Of a stretch of DNA of 64,000 nt, positions 56,721-64,000 are shown piece after piece (position 1 is the first letter of the stretch; every line of letters starts with the position of its first letter). A program made the position numbers and the translations under genes. Source of the DNA: Chitinophaga pollutisoli (GTDB lineage Bacteria; Bacteroidota; Bacteroidia; Chitinophagales; Chitinophagaceae); the NCBI RefSeq assembly GCF_038396755.1, contig NZ_CP149822.1, forward strand, positions 682,001-746,000, given 5' to 3'. A model generated the notes under the pieces. It did no database searches and was not told the DNA's origin. It saw nothing but the letters and a program-made list of their open reading frames with translations.

Positions 56721-58135
56721 TTGTAACCAACATTTTGCTTTAATGAAACATTTCGTAGTAACTCCTCAAAGGGCAAAGGAAAAACCCTACGATACGATTC
56801 CCACCCAGTCTTGTTAGCCAAATTGACACTATCTATTAGCCCCCATCTTCTCAAGTCTTGCCAACGGTGCCCAAGTTCCGAAAACAACTCATGTCTTCTC
56901 TCCTCCACAATCGCAAGAAAGAGTCCTTCTAAAGCAATATCCTCTGGCAGATCTTGCAAACCCGCTCGATTCCTAATTCTATTTAGATCTTCTACTGATC
57001 CCGATAAATCACCCTTCCTAAATAGACATTCAGATCTTATCAAATAAATTTCAGCCAGACGTATCAATGTGTAAAATTGAGGCACATCCACATTGGGCCT
57101 ACCCATACCAGTCCCCAACCTATACTTTCTAGGATATTTATAGTACTTCCCTAAGTACTTTGCACTATCAATCCATGCAGACTTTCTTTGATCCTCGCTT
57201 TCAAAAGACGAAAGCAATCCTACACTAACTAAATAACGAGGTGCTCCACCTACACCCGGAATCAAATATGCAGCCTCTCCTGTAACGCCATATGGTGGCA
57301 AGTTACTATCCGCATGTAACTGTAAAATTATCTCAATGTTATTTTTATTAAACACTAGGCTGGGATGATCTGCCAACCCGTATAACTCTGAATTGCTAAT
57401 GATATCATTACAGTACTTTAAAGCAGACTCATAATTCCCCTCAAACAATTCCAACCGAGCAAGTAAAGCCATTGCTGCATAACGGTTTGCTCGTACCCTT
57501 TGGCCTTGAGCAAAGCTGTAATCAATTGGCAACAATCTCACAGCTTCCAATAAATCTGCTCGAATCTGGTTTATTACATCCTCTCTCTTACTCTTTGCAA
57601 CATTAATATTATTTCTGAAATCAGATTTCAGGATTAAAGGAACCTCGCCAAAATTAGAGGACAGGTAAATGTATGCTAAAGCCCGGATAAATTTAGATTC
57701 GCCAGTTAATGATTGTCTTATTGAATAAGTCAATCCTTTTGAAACATCCAATTGTTCAATAGACAGATTTGCGCTGAAAATCATTTGATATAAATATTGC
57801 CAGAACGAAGAAACTATTATACCATTCTGTGGAGGTATTCTTCCTGTATAAAACTCGTAAAATTGATCCTGCGTATTGCTTGCGATCAACTCATCAGCAT
57901 ATAAACCAAGAGCAATAGTTTGAATACCATTAGAAAAAATCCCATTTCTACCGCTCATTAATCGATAAGCCCCCATTACCGATGCAGTTGCAGTAATACT
58001 ATCAGAAAAAGCAGTTTCGTTAGTTATTGTCTGAACGGGTGGATCAATCTCCAGAATTTTATCACACGATGATATAATTAGTGAGATCAACAATACAATA
58101 AAAAGGTTCGAGTATTTTAACATCCAAGTAGTCAT
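56717..58135 (-). CDS. RagB/SusD family nutrient-uptake lipoprotein
   Basis: A 472-residue surface lipoprotein, the lid of a SusC/SusD glycan or peptide importer. The SPII signal ends FIVLLISLIISSCDKILEID. The N-terminal SusD domain contains FIRALAYIYLSSNFGEVPLI. The C-terminal RagB part has TLIRLAEIYLIRSECLFRKG, LNRIRNRAGLQDLP and ERRHELFSELGHRWQDLRRW, the standard final motif. It lies 20 bp after susC. The substrate cannot be predicted, because no enzymes for degradation are adjacent. Regulation is probably by the FecR/ECF pair upstream. Confidence 0.94.
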   Translation of the reverse strand: MTTWMLKYSNLFIVLLISLIISSCDKILEIDPPVQTITNETAFSDSITATASVMGAYRLMSGRNGIFSNGIQTIALGLYADELIASNTQDQFYEFYTGRIPPQNGIIVSSFWQYLYQMIFSANLSIEQLDVSKGLTYSIRQSLTGESKFIRALAYIYLSSNFGEVPLILKSDFRNNINVAKSKREDVINQIRADLLEAVRLLPIDYSFAQGQRVRANRYAAMALLARLELFEGNYESALKYCNDIISNSELYGLADHPSLVFNKNNIEIILQLHADSNLPPYGVTGEAAYLIPGVGGAPRYLVSVGLLSSFESEDQRKSAWIDSAKYLGKYYKYPRKYRLGTGMGRPNVDVPQFYTLIRLAEIYLIRSECLFRKGDLSGSVEDLNRIRNRAGLQDLPEDIALEGLFLAIVEERRHELFSELGHRWQDLRRWGLIDSVNLANKTGWESYRRVFPLPFEELLRNVSLKQNVGYN

Positions 58136-58155
58136 AAGAAAAAAGGTTAAAAAGG

Positions 58156-61100
58156 TTATAAGGAAATTGAAAGACCTCCATCTATGCCGGTTAGTGGAGG
58201 TAGGAACCCGAATCCTTGAACTTCAGGATCACTACCCTTATACTTTGTGAATAGGAGCAAATTCTGACCTCGAAGGTAGAATTTCAAATTCTTCAACTTC
58301 GCCCAATTACTCAAAGTCTTTGGAGAGTAGGATATAAATAAATTTGCCAGTCTAATAAAGGATGCATCCGTATACTTACCCGTTGAATAGGTAAACAAGT
58401 TGTCTGACTTATCTGGACTAATTATTGCTCGTGCATATGGCGCATCATCTCCAGGTTGCCTCCATCTTTTTAGCGTTTCACGCGGAAAATTCACTGGCGC
58501 TCCAAGCCATTGACTCGTATACAATGCATTTGTACCGATCCCATTTCTGAAATTAAATCTCATACTCGCCTGAAAACTTCTATAGCGGACATCAAATCCA
58601 AACCCTCCATCACATTTAATATTCAAATCATAAAATGTCCTATCATCAGTTGGGCCCGGGAATACTGATATTTCACCATCTTTAATTACATCCTCATATT
58701 CATATAGACCATTCATTTTATTAACTCCTAAAAGTTTCAAGAGCTTCACCTGGTTCAATGTATTTCCGACCACCAGAAAATTTGCGTAAGGAGTTGATTC
58801 AATTCCTGGAAATGAAATTAGCTTGTTGCGGTTAATCCCTATTGTCCCAGAGAAAGTAATCTCGAAATCACTCCGCTTTACAACCACCACATTAACTCCT
58901 CCTTCAAATCCAGAATTCTGGACGACAGCCGGAAAATTCGACATTACATCGCGAAAACCCGTTGCAAAAGGTAACTTATAAGACAAAAGTTGATTACCAC
59001 TTCGATTTTGGTACCAAACAAGATCAAGTAAAATCCGATCAGAAGTAAAACCCAAGTTTAATGCCGCTTCCAATTTCCTGTCCGATTGCCATCTCAAATC
59101 GGGATTCGCATGTCCGACAGGCTGATAAACTCCTGTACCCAAATAATTTGCATTATTGCTAGTCCATCTAGTTAAATACAAGTAATCTGAAATATTATCA
59201 GAACCCGTCACTCCATAACTAACTCTAATCTTACCAAAGCTAATAGCCTTCTTTGCCTTTTCTAAGAATCGTTCTTGACTAAAAATCCACGCTGCGCCTA
59301 CGGCTCCAAAACTCCCATACCGATGTTCAGCACCAAACCGAGACGAACCATCTCTTCTACCAGTGAGCGTTATCAGATACCGATCCAATAAATTGTAATT
59401 AAGACGCCCAAATGCAGCAGAGTATTTGTACTCTCCAACATTATCCTTTCCGGATACAATTGCGGCATTAGAAATACTTCCTAGTAAATTATCATTCGTA
59501 TACCCGTCTCCGTTAACTGTATTACCCGACTGATTCACATACTGGTATGTAGCACCAACTATAGTTGTTAATGTTCCTTTTCCAACTGAACTCTTGTATT
59601 CTAGCATTGGTTCATAGATCGTTCTATTTCCTGTATTATTACCGAAATAGCTTGAGCCCATAGGTGTAAAGGCTGGATTTTGAGACGCTATTGGCAATTT
59701 GAAGTTCTGCTGAAGATTATGATTAGAATAGCCAACAGATAAACTAGCTTTCAAACCTTTAATAATATGGTACGAGACACTCAAATTACTATTCAGAAAA
59801 CGGGTTCTTCCAACATAAGGCTGTCTTACGGGCCCAAAAGTGAATAAGTAAGATACAGGCTCCCAGCCTGAAAAATTAAGCTGACCATCGTCCTTAAAAA
59901 TTGGTGGAGCTGTTGGTGGTAAATCAACACCACCACCCAAAGCGATATTCTCATTCTTTGAGTATGTATATAATGCTGTCAATTCAATACCTAATTTATT
60001 ATCTAGAGTTTTATGACCCATATTCGTTGAAAAAGAAACACGCTCGTCAAATCCACTAAATGTGTTCAATTGTGTTGACCTGTCATATCCGCCAGAAATA
60101 CGATAGTTATTGTATTTATCCCCTCCGGACACTGCTAACTTATACTGAGATGTTTGAGCTGCCTTACCCCAGAAAGTTTTCTGCCAATTCGTTTCTCTAG
60201 TCGTATCCCAAACTAAATAATCATAAGCATTGGTAGGCGTTGCTTCTTCACCGCTATTGATAAAGGCTTCCCTTCGAAGGTCAATATATTCCCTGGTAGA
60301 AAGCATCTCATAAAAGTTTTTAACAAACGAAACACCATGAGTTAGACTTCCATCAATTGCTGTTTTTCCAGGCCTCCCCTTCTTCGTTGTGATAAGTATG
60401 ACACCTTTCCCACCCCTGGAACCATAAATCGCTGTAGCTTCCGCGTCTTTCAACACTGACACAGACTCAATATCATCGGGAGAAATACTATATAGTGGAC
60501 TCTGCCCATTTGCCGGTGTTAAAAAGCCATTCTGAACGAAACCAGTAGATCCAGTGGCATAGCCACCACCACTACTGGTATTTAGAACTGTTAAAGGCAC
60601 TCCGTCTACAATTATTAAAGGTTCAGAAACACCATCACTTATAGAGGTTCTGCCACGAATTTCAGCTTTAAAAGGTGCTGAAGCAAAACCCGACGTTTGT
60701 GAGATTACGAGTCCGGCAACCCTTCCTTGAAGTGCCTGCATTACGTTTGCAACTGGCTGCCGTTCAATTTCCTGGGCCGTTACTGTTGATATATTACCAG
60801 TTGCCAAACGTTGTGTTGTCAAACCGTAACCTTGCACCACTACCTTATCGAGTTGCGCGGCAGCTGCCTTCAGATAAATAATGACAGGCTGAACACCGCC
60901 CTCAACTGTTTCATTTTTAAACCCTGTATATGTAATCAGCAACTTCCGATTTGCCGAATTTCCTTTTAGTCGAAACTTCCCATTGGCGTCAGTTTGTGTG
61001 CCGCGTGCAAGCGTCAATATACGAACTGTGGCTCCGGGAAGTACAACACCTTTTTCATCCATAACTTGGCCAGTAAATTCAATCTCACCAGTTGTATCGA

Positions 61101-61485
61101 TGGATATTCGGGGTAACTCATTGATTTCGCTCAATGATGGCTCAATAATTATTACTCGATCTTCCAATTCCTTAAAAGTGAGTAGTTGCCCATGCAAACA
61201 AATTTTCAAAGCCTCCAAGAATGGAAGGTCTTTTATCGAAACCGTAACTGGCTTGCTTACCCGAATAACGGACTCCCCATAAAAGATGCCAATATCAGCT
61301 TGCTTTGCGAGGTGGTTTAACACTTCGCTTAACGGGCGGTTCTTAAAGTGCAGGGAGACGTTTTGTGCCTTTGCCAAAACGCTGATTTGAAATACTACAC
61401 AGAGGATCACGGTGAGCTTCATAACCCTTAGAGTTTGAGACAAGCCATGCCGCACTCGGCCTTGACCAGGTGGAAAAAAATGCAT
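58156..61485 (-). CDS. SusC/RagA family TonB-linked outer-membrane protein with STN domain
   Basis: A 1109-residue TonB-dependent transporter. After the signal peptide, an STN domain (about 45-110: NVSLHFKNRPLSEVLNHLAK) takes part in trans-envelope signalling to FecR. A carboxypeptidase-like beta-sandwich follows (about 130-215: GQVMDEKGVVLPGATVRIL), with the SusC plug at about 220-350 (VVVQGYGLTTQR, then LIIVDGVPLTVLN, AEATAIYGSRGGKGVILITT). The barrel ends with LKFYLRGQNLLLFTKYKGSD and GIDGGLSISL. It probably opens the SusCD operon. The start could also be 61422 (MKLTVILCVVFQ). Confidence 0.95.
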   Translation of the reverse strand: MHFFPPGQGRVRHGLSQTLRVMKLTVILCVVFQISVLAKAQNVSLHFKNRPLSEVLNHLAKQADIGIFYGESVIRVSKPVTVSIKDLPFLEALKICLHGQLLTFKELEDRVIIIEPSLSEINELPRISIDTTGEIEFTGQVMDEKGVVLPGATVRILTLARGTQTDANGKFRLKGNSANRKLLITYTGFKNETVEGGVQPVIIYLKAAAAQLDKVVVQGYGLTTQRLATGNISTVTAQEIERQPVANVMQALQGRVAGLVISQTSGFASAPFKAEIRGRTSISDGVSEPLIIVDGVPLTVLNTSSGGGYATGSTGFVQNGFLTPANGQSPLYSISPDDIESVSVLKDAEATAIYGSRGGKGVILITTKKGRPGKTAIDGSLTHGVSFVKNFYEMLSTREYIDLRREAFINSGEEATPTNAYDYLVWDTTRETNWQKTFWGKAAQTSQYKLAVSGGDKYNNYRISGGYDRSTQLNTFSGFDERVSFSTNMGHKTLDNKLGIELTALYTYSKNENIALGGGVDLPPTAPPIFKDDGQLNFSGWEPVSYLFTFGPVRQPYVGRTRFLNSNLSVSYHIIKGLKASLSVGYSNHNLQQNFKLPIASQNPAFTPMGSSYFGNNTGNRTIYEPMLEYKSSVGKGTLTTIVGATYQYVNQSGNTVNGDGYTNDNLLGSISNAAIVSGKDNVGEYKYSAAFGRLNYNLLDRYLITLTGRRDGSSRFGAEHRYGSFGAVGAAWIFSQERFLEKAKKAISFGKIRVSYGVTGSDNISDYLYLTRWTSNNANYLGTGVYQPVGHANPDLRWQSDRKLEAALNLGFTSDRILLDLVWYQNRSGNQLLSYKLPFATGFRDVMSNFPAVVQNSGFEGGVNVVVVKRSDFEITFSGTIGINRNKLISFPGIESTPYANFLVVGNTLNQVKLLKLLGVNKMNGLYEYEDVIKDGEISVFPGPTDDRTFYDLNIKCDGGFGFDVRYRSFQASMRFNFRNGIGTNALYTSQWLGAPVNFPRETLKRWRQPGDDAPYARAIISPDKSDNLFTYSTGKYTDASFIRLANLFISYSPKTLSNWAKLKNLKFYLRGQNLLLFTKYKGSDPEVQGFGFLPPLTGIDGGLSISL

Positions 61486-61864
61486 AAATTTCGGTTTGGT
61501 GATCAGTTAAGTTTTAACCAAGTTTTGCTGTTTCGCCTATCCACTGCCCGGGCCGCGAACCTGGGCAGTTTCTTTTGGCATTTTCTGGGTGTTACCAACA
61601 ACATTGGACAAAACCGACCATTTTACCTGGTCGGGTAGGATTAGGCCTAAAAGGCATCTTTAAGCTCTGAATCTATCCCTCTGACGCAGCCGAACAACAT
61701 GCTGGGCAAAAGGCTATAACAATGAACAATGCACAGTATCTTAAAAGACTTTAGGGTAATAATGACGTTGATGATTGGAGATTTTGGAAATGATACACCC
61801 GGGTAATTATTCACGCTTTACCCGCGGCGGAGAAAGGAGGTATAATATATTTACATGTCTAAGA
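61486..61864. other. Leader/intergenic region upstream of susC
   Basis: About 380 bp. It contains an imperfect hairpin at 61543-61569, listed separately. A promoter for susC should be here, possibly ECF-dependent, but I cannot identify its elements. No gene is supported. Confidence 0.4.
61543..61569 (+). repeat. Hairpin upstream of susC
   Basis: ACTGCCC (61543-61549) pairs with GGGCAGT (61563-61569), extended by GG/CC inside. On the plus strand TTCTTTT follows, so it could act as a terminator for plus-strand transcription; on the minus strand it would lie in the susC leader. Confidence 0.5.
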
Positions 61865-62071
61865 ATGCGCAATTGTTCAATCTTTACGTTCACGACGCTA
61901 CTAATTTTGGTTTCCCGCCTGATAGTTCCAAAAGTATTTGCGGCTGGCACGACTACCACCGCCACTTATGAGGAACGTTACATATCCGTGTTCGAAGTGG
62001 ATAGGTGGATTCGGTGCACAGGTATTGGAACAAATACCGGAGCACCAATCACAGGCTTAATGGCATTTTGA
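61865..62071 (+). CDS. Small exported protein
   Basis: A 68-residue frame with a plausible signal sequence (MRNCSIFTFTTLLILVSRL, then VPKVFAAG) and a short mature part TTTTATYEERYISVFEVDRW ending in GAPITGLMAF. It lies between susC and fecR on the opposite strand. It could be a small secreted peptide. Coding potential is uncertain. The ATG at 61865 is preferred; 30 codons are open upstream. Confidence 0.45.
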   Translation: MRNCSIFTFTTLLILVSRLIVPKVFAAGTTTTATYEERYISVFEVDRWIRCTGIGTNTGAPITGLMAF

Positions 62072-62088
62072 TAATTGATTCTACTAAT

Positions 62089-63297
62089 TTATTTTGATCT
62101 GGTTACAGTTACTTTCCGTTCAGCAGTATTAAATTTAAACTGAACACCTCCATTCCTCTCCAAAAAAGTCAACACCTTTTCTAGCGACATACTCCTTTTA
62201 AAAGATCCTGTATATTTGTCCAATACTGGATCTCCTTCGTATTCGACGCGCACATCATACCATCTAGACAACGATTCCATGATAGGTCCTATACTTTCAT
62301 TATCGAAGAAGAACCTGCCATCCATCCAGGCTAGCGTTTTCGATAAATTCGCTTCCTGTATGTCCAAATTCCCGTTGTTTAGGAAAGATTGTTGGCCAGG
62401 TTTCAACATTTTCTCCTCATGCCGATACGATACCTTAACGCTTCCTTCTGTCAATGTAGCGACGACGTCATCAATGTTGTACGCAGATATGTTGAACTTT
62501 GTTCCGAGTACCTGCACTCTTGTATCTCCAGTGTTCACATAAAAAGGCGAACGGCTATTGGGCTTAACCTCGAAGAAGGCCTCACCCTCCAATTTTACAC
62601 TGCGCAAGTTTGGTTCGAATCGGGTAGGAAATTTTAACACGCTGTTCGCATTCAGAAAGACTTTTGTACTATCGGGCAGCAGGATCGTGTATTGGCTGGA
62701 TCGCGGGGTCCGGAGTTCATTGAAGACCTTCTCCCCTTCAGCTCCTGGATTGTAGACGACGGAGTTACCTTGCTTCGAAATCAATGTCCCACTTTCATGC
62801 AGGGTATCTGCTCCAACTGATTGCAGATAAACTTTCCTCCCACCTTTCAAGGTAAGGACTGCATTATTCTGTAAAGTATCCGTTAGCGGATCGACCGCTG
62901 AAATGATGGTATTATCGGTTTTTTTATTGTTGATGTTATTGAAGACAATTGCAGTTATCGATACAAAAACGATAATGCAGGCTGCAGCCAAATACCAGTT
63001 ACGTGATATCCATACGTAAAAAGTCACTGGGCGCCGTAGACCGACTTCTGAAAAAATTCGATTTACGGCATCGTGCTCCGTTTCTTTAATATATGTATCC
63101 AGTCGCAGCTGGCTCCTGATTTCGGGTACCCAATTCGAAACATCGTTCCCCTTTGCAACTACCTTTGCCCTCAGTTCCGGCGACTGAGCTACCCAAAGAT
63201 CCAGCTCCCGCTGCTCCTCTTCGGACAAACTGGATCCCTCGGCCTTAGATTTCCGAATCAGGAAAACGATTCTTTCAATATCGAATATTTCCTCCAT
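62089..63297 (-). CDS. FecR family anti-sigma factor
   Basis: A 402-residue regulator that holds the neighbouring ECF sigma factor at the membrane and receives the signal from the STN domain of SusC. The N-terminal cytoplasmic part (1-85) includes LSEEEQRELDLWVAQSPELR. One membrane helix lies at about 97-117 (WYLAAACIIVFVSITAIVFN). The FecR domain has TILLPDSTKVFLNANSVLKF, VKLEGEAFFEVKPNSRSPFY and VLGTKFNISAYNIDD. The C-terminal DUF4974 domain ends GGVQFKFNTAERKVTVT. Placement between sigma and susC is the standard order. Confidence 0.95.
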   Translation of the reverse strand: MEEIFDIERIVFLIRKSKAEGSSLSEEEQRELDLWVAQSPELRAKVVAKGNDVSNWVPEIRSQLRLDTYIKETEHDAVNRIFSEVGLRRPVTFYVWISRNWYLAAACIIVFVSITAIVFNNINNKKTDNTIISAVDPLTDTLQNNAVLTLKGGRKVYLQSVGADTLHESGTLISKQGNSVVYNPGAEGEKVFNELRTPRSSQYTILLPDSTKVFLNANSVLKFPTRFEPNLRSVKLEGEAFFEVKPNSRSPFYVNTGDTRVQVLGTKFNISAYNIDDVVATLTEGSVKVSYRHEEKMLKPGQQSFLNNGNLDIQEANLSKTLAWMDGRFFFDNESIGPIMESLSRWYDVRVEYEGDPVLDKYTGSFKRSMSLEKVLTFLERNGGVQFKFNTAERKVTVTRSK

Positions 63298-63444
63298 AAG
63301 ACAGGTTTATCAAAGCACTTCTACCAGAAAGAAGCTGCGATTGAATGTGTATTTATATATATAACCTGAAAAACGGGTTGTTTTACCTATGGTAACGCGA
63401 CTTTTTTTAAGAAATTATTATCTTTTTTTGGCTGGATAGCTTTT

Positions 63445-63999
63445 TTAGCTGATAATGTTCGACTTAGATATGCAGTAAAGTATTAACGCAACAACGGCTT
63501 GCTCTTTTCCGAATTGCCCACGGAGCAATTCCTTAGCCTCATAGTGGATATTATAAACGGTTCTTACGGTTATGCCTAGCTGTTCGGCGATTTCTTCTTC
63601 ACTTTTATCGGAAAGTATAAGCTTCATCACCTCTTTCTTCCTCCTGGGAAGCTTCTCAATGGCCAGCATCACCTCAGCAAAGAGCTCGGCGTTCACAAGC
63701 TCTGTTTGCAGGTCAATTCGTATGGTATCTTCTGAGAAAGCACCCGATATCTTAGCCAGGCGCTTGGATTCAAGCCCTCTTTTCTCCAACCTGGTCAGGC
63801 AGTTATTATGAACAACCTTCTGTAGAAATTTAAAGATTGTACCGCCGGCACCGAGATCTTCTTTCTTATACCACAACTTCATAAATGCGTCCGATACCAC
63901 CTCATCCGCCTCCGTTTCTGACTTCACCAAGTGATAAGCTTGCCTGATGAAATGAGGCCGAAGTTGCCGGATGATAGAGGAGAAGGCTCTTTCATTACC
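63445..63999 (-). CDS. ECF RNA polymerase sigma-70 factor, 5' end outside window
   Basis: The frame is open from 63445 to the window edge (at least 184 residues). The sigma2 region has RQAYHLVKSETEADEVVSDA and FMKLWYKK. The sigma4 helix-turn-helix has LAIEKLPRRKKEVMKLILSD, then EEEIAEQLGITVRTVYNIHY. The window ends before the start codon; a GTG at 63930 is inside the sigma2 region, so I do not accept it as the start. It is the partner of the FecR protein and should activate the SusCD operon. Confidence 0.9.
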   Translation of the reverse strand, partial: GNERAFSSIIRQLRPHFIRQAYHLVKSETEADEVVSDAFMKLWYKKEDLGAGGTIFKFLQKVVHNNCLTRLEKRGLESKRLAKISGAFSEDTIRIDLQTELVNAELFAEVMLAIEKLPRRKKEVMKLILSDKSEEEIAEQLGITVRTVYNIHYEAKELLRGQFGKEQAVVALILYCISKSNIIS

Positions 64000-64000
64000 T

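Noticed and set aside
1..64000. CRISPR array, tRNA or rRNA genes
   Set aside because: I looked for regular direct repeats with spacers, cloverleaf-like segments and rRNA motifs and found none. The regular repeats present are coding (RHS Ig-like units and helicase-associated modules).

Overview
The window looks like part of a Bacteroidota genome, most likely Chitinophaga or a close relative in the Chitinophagaceae. The evidence is the CTnDOT-type Tra genes, RteC, an ECF sigma / FecR / SusC / SusD cassette, DUF6443-type RHS proteins, many SPII lipoproteins with little Shine-Dalgarno signal, and one promoter matching the Bacteroidota consensus (TTTG, 20-nt spacer, TAnnTTTG). No tRNA, rRNA, CRISPR array, integrase or transposase was seen. 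I cannot tell from the window whether the left part belongs to an integrated conjugative element or a plasmid.

Layout. 1-7.6 kb: conjugation genes traI(3' end)-J-K-L-M-N plus three associated genes, ending in a structured-RNA-like element and a terminator hairpin. 7.9-11.3 kb: rteC, convergent with a LytS/LytTR two-component pair. 11.3-16.7 kb: a non-coding region with an 11-bp inverted repeat, then ssb and a PRTRC cassette (E, C, three unassigned genes, B, ThiF, one more gene). 16.8-25.6 kb: a decayed helicase, an HNH nuclease, a degenerate gene duplicate, and a PD-(D/E)XK nuclease next to a TPR protein with a GreA/B-C-like end. 25.7-32.5 kb: AraC regulator, then a bacterial ubiquitin-like operon (multiubiquitin, DUF6791-ThiF E1, DUF6527) divergent from an XRE regulator, a Hanks-type kinase and a helical-repeat protein. 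33-40 kb: hybrid histidine kinase, terpene cyclase, a SEFIR-domain effector and a cysteine-peptidase-like lipoprotein. 40.4-52 kb: an RHS polymorphic toxin locus with Ig-like repeats, a C-terminal HExxH metallopeptidase, a neighbouring lipoprotein (possible immunity protein) and two partner genes. 52-64 kb: small lipoproteins, an acetyltransferase, an AraC protein, a thioredoxin-like lipoprotein, three tandem small secreted paralogues, then SusD, SusC, FecR and ECF sigma on the minus strand.

How the genes work together. The left third is transfer and maintenance machinery with its regulation (RteC, LytS/LytTR, SSB, PRTRC). The middle is a dense block of conflict or defence candidates (REase + TPR/GreAB-C, Ubl conjugation, kinase/TPR, SEFIR). 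The right side is cell-envelope and nutrient-uptake functions plus an inter-bacterial toxin.

A caveat for the whole window: eight genes are each broken by one base in a homopolymer run of 5-7 bases (about 6807, 8686, 10375, 23165, 25274, 36792, 45309, 50032). Each is restored to a sensible full-length protein by adding or removing one base. This pattern points to sequencing or assembly indels more than to real gene decay. I annotate these genes across the break and say so.
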